Positions 59,540 to 64,000 of a stretch of DNA of 64,000 bases are shown piece after piece; position 1 is the stretch's first letter, and each line of letters starts with the position of its first letter. The DNA is from Streptomyces sp. NRRL F-525 (GTDB taxonomy: Bacteria; Actinomycetota; Actinomycetes; Streptomycetales; Streptomycetaceae). The position numbers and the translations under genes were made by a program. The stretch lies in NCBI RefSeq assembly GCF_000716605.1, contig NZ_JNXE01000016.1:124001-188000 (forward strand), in the 5' to 3' direction. The notes beneath the pieces are model-generated. The model was not told the origin of the DNA, did not search any database, and saw only the letters and a list, made by a program, of their open reading frames with translations.

Positions 59540-60082
59540 TCAGAGCACGTCGCCGTCACGCCAGTCGAAGAGGAGGTCCTCGCCGAGGTCGAGGGGCCCG
59601 GCGAGCGCGGGCCGGACATACGTACTGTCCTCTTCCTCCGGCAGATGAACGATCCCGTCAGGCCCGAGCGCGGAGATCTTCCCGCCCCACAGCCGCCACC
59701 CGCGCACGGTGTAGAGCCGGGCCCCGTCATCACTGGCCCCGAGCAGCCCGACGTCGTAGGCATGATCGACGATCCGCTCCAGCTCAGCCATGACGAGCCC
59801 CCCATACCCCCGCCGCCGAGCATCGGGCCGTACGCCAACCCCCTCGACGTACCCGACCCTCAACCACCGCCCGCGATACCGCACCCGCCGCATGACGACC
59901 GACCCGTGCGCGAGGAGCCGCCCGGTGTCGTCGGCGAGCAGCGCGTGGACGCCGCCGAGCCCGTGCTCCCAGTCCTGGTCGGTGAGATCGCCGCCGAAGG
60001 CCGCGTCCAGCAGTTCGCGGGCGGCACGGAGGTCGGCCGGGGTGAGGTCGGCCGTGTGGACGGTGCGCATACGGATGGTCAC
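59540..60082 (-). CDS. AAC(2')-I-like aminoglycoside 2'-N-acetyltransferase (GNAT)
   Basis: 180 residues from GTG at 60082 (ATG at 60070 possible). GNAT fold with features of mycobacterial/Providencia AAC(2'): VHTADLTPADLR at the start, DQDWEHGLGGVHAL, YRGRWLRVGYVEGVGVRPD with the acetyl-CoA loop RRRGYGGL, and a terminal LLFDWRDGDVL. AAC(2') enzymes acetylate the 2'-amino group of gentamicin/tobramycin-type drugs. The real substrate here may be a cell-wall or other metabolite. Compared with AAC(2')-Ic the length is normal and the W-E-H and DWR-x-GDV blocks are preserved. No aminoglycoside cluster is nearby. Confidence 0.8.
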   Translation of the reverse strand: MTIRMRTVHTADLTPADLRAARELLDAAFGGDLTDQDWEHGLGGVHALLADDTGRLLAHGSVVMRRVRYRGRWLRVGYVEGVGVRPDARRRGYGGLVMAELERIVDHAYDVGLLGASDDGARLYTVRGWRLWGGKISALGPDGIVHLPEEEDSTYVRPALAGPLDLGEDLLFDWRDGDVL

Positions 60083-60106
60083 GGGGTCAGTATCGGAGAC
60101 GAGGGC

Positions 60107-60976
60107 TCACCGCGCTGCCGTCATCGCCATCATCACCGCATCGCGAAATCCGTCCGGATCCTCGACCCACGGCAGATGCCCGCTGTCCGCCAGGGTCACC
60201 CGCCGCACCTGCGGCAAGGCCCGCACGAGCGAGTCGACGGCCGAGCGGGGCCGGATGTCCATGTCCCCGTCCACGACGACCACGGGCAACTCCAGTGCCT
60301 GGCAGGCGGATTGGAGGGGGGTGGTGCCGGCGCTGTGCCTCGCTTCGGCGTTCAGGGCCTTGTTGCAGGGGAAGTTGATGGGGAACCAGGGGTCGGCCAT
60401 CGCCTCGGCGTGCCGGATCGCCCGCTCCCGGTCCACGAACTCGGTGGACCACTGGAGTACGGCCCGTTCGCGGCTCGTGTCCGGCAACTACCGCCACCGG
60501 GCGAGCCGTTGGGGATCCTCGCCGAGGCGGGCGAGGAGGTTCGCCTCGTAGGCGCCGTGCCAGTCTGCGTCCGGCCCGATGCCCGTGCCGCTGACGTAGA
60601 TGAGCGCGGCGACCCGTTCGGGGTGGGCGAGCGCGTAGTTCAGGGCGAGCGACGCGCCCCAGGAGTGGCCGAGCAGCACGATCCGCTCCAGCGCGAAGTG
60701 CCGTCGTACGGCGTCGAGATCGGCCGCGAAGCGCTCGATGGTCCACGGGCCCGCGCACGGCTCGGAGCGCCCGCAGCCGCGCTGGTCCCAACGGATCACC
60801 GTGGCACGGTCGTCGATCATCCCGGCCACGTCACCGAACATGTCCCACAGGCCGGGGCCGCCGTGGCACAGCACCAGGGGTGTGGTGCCGGATGTGCCAC
60901 GGCCGGACCGCGACGCCCACAGCCGTACTCCGTCGTCCGCCGCAACCGCCGTGTCCTGCATACGGGTTGGGGTCAT
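60107..60976 (-). pseudogene. Alpha/beta hydrolase (proline iminopeptidase-like) interrupted by an in-frame amber codon
   Basis: One open frame from ATG at 60976 to TGA at 60107 except for TAG at 60488-60490. The first 162 residues hold the core: LVLCHGGPGLWDMF (oxyanion HGGPG), IRWDQRGCGRSEP and the nucleophile Ser in VLLGHSWGASLALNYA. The part after the stop contains VVVVDGDMDIRPRSAVDS (acid Asp) and DSGHLPWVEDP (His). The catalytic triad is thus split by the nonsense codon. A single GAG-to-TAG change would explain it. Either a recent pseudogene, a sequencing error, or a gene making a 162-residue fragment. Confidence 0.8.
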
Positions 60977-61015
60977 GACGGGGAGTCTGCCCGCTGCGGG
61001 CGCCCTGCGTGGCTG

Positions 61016-62647
61016 TCAGCCCATGTGCGGGTACCCGTAGTCCGTCGGAGCCACCAGCGTCTCCTTGATCGCGCGGGTCAGCGTCCAGCGCATCAGGTTC
61101 TGCGGGGCGCCCGCCTTGTCGTTGGTGCCGGAGGAGCGGCCGCCGCCGAAGGGCTGTTGGCCGACCACCGCGCCCGTGGACTTGTCGTTGATGTAGAAGT
61201 TGCCGGCCGCGTAGCGGAGCTTCTCCATCGTGTGGGCCGCCGCCGCGCGGTCGTTGGCGATGACCGAGCCGGTGAGGGCGTAGTCGGACACCGACTCCAT
61301 CTGGGTCAGCATCTCGTCGTAGTTCTCGTCCTCGTAGACGTGGACCGCGAGGAACGGGCCGAAGTACTCCGTCGTGAAGACCTCGTTCGTCGGGTCGCTG
61401 CACTCCACCACCGTGGGGCGGACGAAGTAGCCGACCGAGTCGTCGTACGAACCGCCCGCGACGATCGTGCAGTTGGGGTCCGCCTTCGCGCGGTCGATGG
61501 CCGCCTTGTTCTTGGCGAAGGAGCGCTCGTCGATGACCGCGCCGATGAAGTTCGACAGGTCGGTGACGTCACCCATCGTCAAGTAGTCGACCTCGGCGGC
61601 GAATTCCTCCTTGAAACCGGAGTTCCAGATCGACGCCGGGATGTACGCCCGGGAGGACGCGGAGCACTTCTGGCCCTGGTACTCGAAGGAGCCCCGGGTC
61701 AGTGCCGTCTTCAGCACCGCGCGGTCCGCGCTCGGGTGGGCGACGACGAAGTCCTTGCCGCCGGTCTCGCCGACCAGACGGGGGTAGGAGCGGTACTTCT
61801 CGATGTTGTTGCCGACCGTCTTCCACAGGTACTGGAAGGTCTTGGTCGAACCGGTGAAGTGGATGGCCGCCAGGTCACGGTGCTCCAGGGCGACCTTCGA
61901 GACCTCGATGCCGTCGCCGGTGACGAGGTTGATGACGCCCTTGGGGAGACCCGCCTCCTCCAGCAGCTGCATCAGGAGGACCGCGGAATGGGTCTGCGTC
62001 GGGCTCGGCTTCCAGACCACCACGTTGCCCATCAGCGCGGGCGCCGTCGGCAGGTTGCCCGCGATCGCCGTGAAGTTGAACGGCGTGATCGCGTAGACGA
62101 AGCCTTCGAGCGGGCGGTGGTCGAGGCGGTTCCAGACGCCCGGGGAGTTCGCCGGGGGCTGCTCGGCGAGGAGGTCGCGGGCGTACTTGACGTTGAAGCG
62201 CCAGAAGTCGACGAGCTCGCAGGGGCAGTCGATCTCGGCCTGCTGGGCGGTCTTCGACTGACCGAGCATGGTGGACGCGGCGAGGGTCTCGCGCCACGGG
62301 CCGGAGAGCAGTTCGGCCGCGCGCAGGATGATCGCGGCACGGTCGTCGAAGGACATCGCACGCCAGGCCGGCGCGGCGGCGAGGGCCGCGTCGATCGCGT
62401 CCTGGGCGTCGTCCTGGGTGGCGTTGGCGTACGTGCCGATGCGCGCCTTGTGGTTGTGCGGCTGTACGACGTCCACGCGCTCGCCGCCGCCCATCCGCCG
62501 CTCGCCGCCGATGGTCATCGGCAGGTCGATCGGGTTCTCGGCCAGCTCCTTGAGCTTGACCTCAAGACGGGCGCGCTCGGGAGAGCCGGGCGCGTAGCCG
62601 TGCACCGGCTCGTTGACGGGGGTGGGGACCTGGGTCACAGCGTCCAT
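61016..62647 (-). CDS. pruA: L-glutamate gamma-semialdehyde (pyrroline-5-carboxylate) dehydrogenase
   Basis: 543 residues from ATG at 62647. Aldehyde dehydrogenase fold: YAITPFNFTAIAGNLPTAPAL, FTGSTKTFQYLWKTVG (NAD loop), VGETGGKDFVVAHPSAD with the general-base Glu, the catalytic Cys in FEYQGQKCSASSRAYIP, and PFGGGRSSGTNDKAG near the end. The length matches stand-alone RocA/PruA enzymes. It oxidises glutamate semialdehyde to glutamate, the second step of proline use. Read 59 bases after the proline dehydrogenase gene in one operon. Confidence 0.95.
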   Translation of the reverse strand: MDAVTQVPTPVNEPVHGYAPGSPERARLEVKLKELAENPIDLPMTIGGERRMGGGERVDVVQPHNHKARIGTYANATQDDAQDAIDAALAAAPAWRAMSFDDRAAIILRAAELLSGPWRETLAASTMLGQSKTAQQAEIDCPCELVDFWRFNVKYARDLLAEQPPANSPGVWNRLDHRPLEGFVYAITPFNFTAIAGNLPTAPALMGNVVVWKPSPTQTHSAVLLMQLLEEAGLPKGVINLVTGDGIEVSKVALEHRDLAAIHFTGSTKTFQYLWKTVGNNIEKYRSYPRLVGETGGKDFVVAHPSADRAVLKTALTRGSFEYQGQKCSASSRAYIPASIWNSGFKEEFAAEVDYLTMGDVTDLSNFIGAVIDERSFAKNKAAIDRAKADPNCTIVAGGSYDDSVGYFVRPTVVECSDPTNEVFTTEYFGPFLAVHVYEDENYDEMLTQMESVSDYALTGSVIANDRAAAAHTMEKLRYAAGNFYINDKSTGAVVGQQPFGGGRSSGTNDKAGAPQNLMRWTLTRAIKETLVAPTDYGYPHMG

Positions 62648-62706
62648 GAGATCCGTAACTCCTTGTACGTGAGCGGGTGTTGGGGTCAATCCCTGGTCAG
62701 CCTCGG

Positions 62707-63633
62707 TCAGCCCTTGGTGAGGGTCGAGCGTGCGAAGAAGAGGAGGTTGGCCGGCTTCTCGGCGAGGCGCCGCATGAAGTATCCGTACCAGTCGGTGCCG
62801 TAGGCCGTGTAGACGCGCATGCGGTGACCCTCGGCGGCGAGGCGGAGGTGCTCGTCGCTGCGAATGCCGTAGAGCATCTGGAACTCGTACTCGTCGAGCT
62901 TGCGACCGGCCCGCCGGGCGAGTTCCTGGCCGATGGAGATGAGGCGCGGGTCGTGGGAGCCGATCATCGGGTACCCCTCGCCCTCCATCAGGATGCGCAG
63001 GATGCGGACGTACGCCTTGTCGATCTCGTGTTTCTGCTGGTAGGCGACCTCGGCGGGCTCCTTGTACGCGCCCTTCACCAGGCGGACGCGGCTGCCGGCC
63101 TCGGCGAGGCGGCGGGCGTCGGACTCGGTGCGGAAGAGGTAGGCCTGGATGACGCAGCCGGTCTGCGGGAAGTCCTTCCGCAGTTCCTCGTGGATCGTGA
63201 ACATCGAGTCGAGGGTGGTGTGGGCCTCGGCGTCGAGCGTGACGGTCGTGCCGATCGCGGCGGCGGCCTCGACGACGGGCCGGACGTTCGCGAGGGCCAG
63301 TTCGTGACCGCCGTCCAGCGCCTGCCCGAACATGGACAGCTTGATGGACATCTCGGCCCTCGTGCCCAGCTCCAACTCCTTGAGCCGGTCGACGAGTTGG
63401 AGATACGCGTCGCGGGCGGCGGCGGCCTGCTCGGGGGTGGTGATGTCCTCGCCGACGACGTCCATCGTCAGCTCGAGACCCTTGGCGGTGAGGTCCTGGA
63501 CGATCGGCACGATCTCGTCCACGGTCTCGCCGGGGATGAAGCGGTCGACGACCTGCTTGGTCACCGGCGCCGCCGAGATCAGCCGACGCATCTGATCGCT
63601 GCGCGAGGCGGCGAGAATCACGGGACCCAGCAC
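62707..63633 (-). CDS. putB: Proline dehydrogenase
   Basis: 308 residues from GTG at 63633 with GGAGGTG five bases upstream. PRODH (beta/alpha)8 barrel: LTAKGLELTMDVVGEDIT, MSIKLSMFGQALD, VTLDAEAHTTLDSMF, AYLFRTESDARRL, GSRVRLVKGAYKEP, and the flavin/substrate block EFQMLYGIRSDEH with RVYTAYGTDWYGYFMRRLAEKPAN. FAD-linked oxidation of proline to pyrroline-5-carboxylate. First gene of the putB-pruA operon, divergent from the PucR-type regulator across 147 bases. Confidence 0.95.
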   Translation of the reverse strand: MLGPVILAASRSDQMRRLISAAPVTKQVVDRFIPGETVDEIVPIVQDLTAKGLELTMDVVGEDITTPEQAAAARDAYLQLVDRLKELELGTRAEMSIKLSMFGQALDGGHELALANVRPVVEAAAAIGTTVTLDAEAHTTLDSMFTIHEELRKDFPQTGCVIQAYLFRTESDARRLAEAGSRVRLVKGAYKEPAEVAYQQKHEIDKAYVRILRILMEGEGYPMIGSHDPRLISIGQELARRAGRKLDEYEFQMLYGIRSDEHLRLAAEGHRMRVYTAYGTDWYGYFMRRLAEKPANLLFFARSTLTKG

Positions 63634-63780
63634 GGGGCACCTCCACAGAACCAGCAGACAGGACCACCGTGAAACCTAGGGATCTCTCCGATCGTGGGCC
63701 ATCGACAGCTGTCACGCATCCGTGCCGCAGATCTCAGACAGATGTATGAAGGCCCGGCGGGAATGCGGGAGAATGCCCGG

Positions 63781-64000
63781 GTGACATCCGATTCCACCGG
63801 CGACTACCAGGAGCTCGTAGACGAGATCTCGGAGCTCCTCGGCGCCCCCGCGACCCTGGAGAACCGCGACTTCGAGCTGATCGCCTTCGGGGCCTACGAC
63901 GGTGAGGGCGACCTCGATCCAGCGGCCCTGGACCCGGTCCGCACCCGCTCGATCCTGACCCGGCGCTCCACGGCGGCGATCCGCACGTGGTTCGAGGGCT
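63781..64000 (+). CDS. PucR-type transcriptional regulator, N-terminal part (3' end outside window)
   Basis: Starts GTG at 63781 (MTSDSTGDYQELVDEISELLGAPATLENRDFELIAFG) and runs off the end of the window after 73 codons. The first 70 residues resemble the N-terminal PucR/GAF-like part of the proline-dependent activator PutR found next to putB-pruA in actinobacteria. The helix-turn-helix is not in view. The likely target is the divergent putB-pruA operon. Confidence 0.75.
   Translation, partial: MTSDSTGDYQELVDEISELLGAPATLENRDFELIAFGAYDGEGDLDPAALDPVRTRSILTRRSTAAIRTWFEG

Overview
The window is a high-GC, gene-dense piece of a Streptomyces chromosome. The evidence is GTG/TTG starts, very GC-rich third codon positions, a tRNA-Glu/tRNA-Gln cluster beside ndgR and gltX, two conservons (cvnABCD), many translationally coupled ATGA/GTGA junctions, and a gene order matching the core S. 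coelicolor region from memory (roughly ndgR to the putA/pruA regulator). No insertion sequence, prophage, CRISPR array or attachment site was recognised.

Layout. 1-5.3 kb: end of ndgR, five tRNA genes, a HAD hydrolase, a DUF4241 protein, gltX, a fumarylacetoacetate-hydrolase-family enzyme and a 61-residue peptide gene with an internal repeat. 5.8-16.2 kb: two tandem conservons, each with a sensor-kinase-like CvnA, a roadblock CvnB, a DUF742 CvnC and a small GTPase CvnD. Both cvnD genes have lost a central block of about 70-80 codons while keeping frame and C-terminus. 16.2-28.3 kb is accessory-looking: a NACHT NTPase with an LRR-like C-terminus (candidate anti-phage bNACHT), accE/accB, a YceI protein with a palindromic operator, an AlkX/YcaQ-type glycosylase overlapping a DUF6461 gene, an NB-ARC-TPR protein, a HATPase protein and an XRE-DUF397-DUF397 module with a large perfect dyad in front of it.

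28.2-39.8 kb holds a three-gene ABC exporter divergent from a two-component system, a FUSC/MarR divergent pair, a TPM-like membrane protein, an endonuclease/exonuclease/phosphatase-fold protein and a second (OmpR-type) two-component system. 39.8-44.8 kb is a divergent pair of secreted glycosidases (GH3 and GH30+ricin lectin). 45-57.4 kb is nitrogen and branched-chain metabolism: citramalate synthase with an attenuator-like leader, an agmatine deiminase/TetR pair with a strong inverted repeat, a fused UreAB plus a divergent UreC without accessory genes, an NCS1 permease, a KamA-family radical-SAM enzyme paired with an unrecognised membrane protein, ilvE and leuB. 57.5-64 kb carries a TAT lipoprotein purple-acid-type phosphatase behind a candidate PHO box, a 43-residue conserved peptide, an AAC(2')-I-like acetyltransferase, an alpha/beta hydrolase interrupted by one amber codon, and the proline catabolic genes pruA-putB divergent from a PucR-type regulator.

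Functional themes. cimA, ilvE and leuB feed isoleucine/valine/leucine synthesis. GltX sits beside tRNA-Glu and tRNA-Gln genes, both expected substrates in an organism that relies on GatCAB. The urease-like subunits, agmatine deiminase and permease suggest use of urea- or guanidine-type nitrogen. All functional calls are from sequence reading alone; no database search was run.
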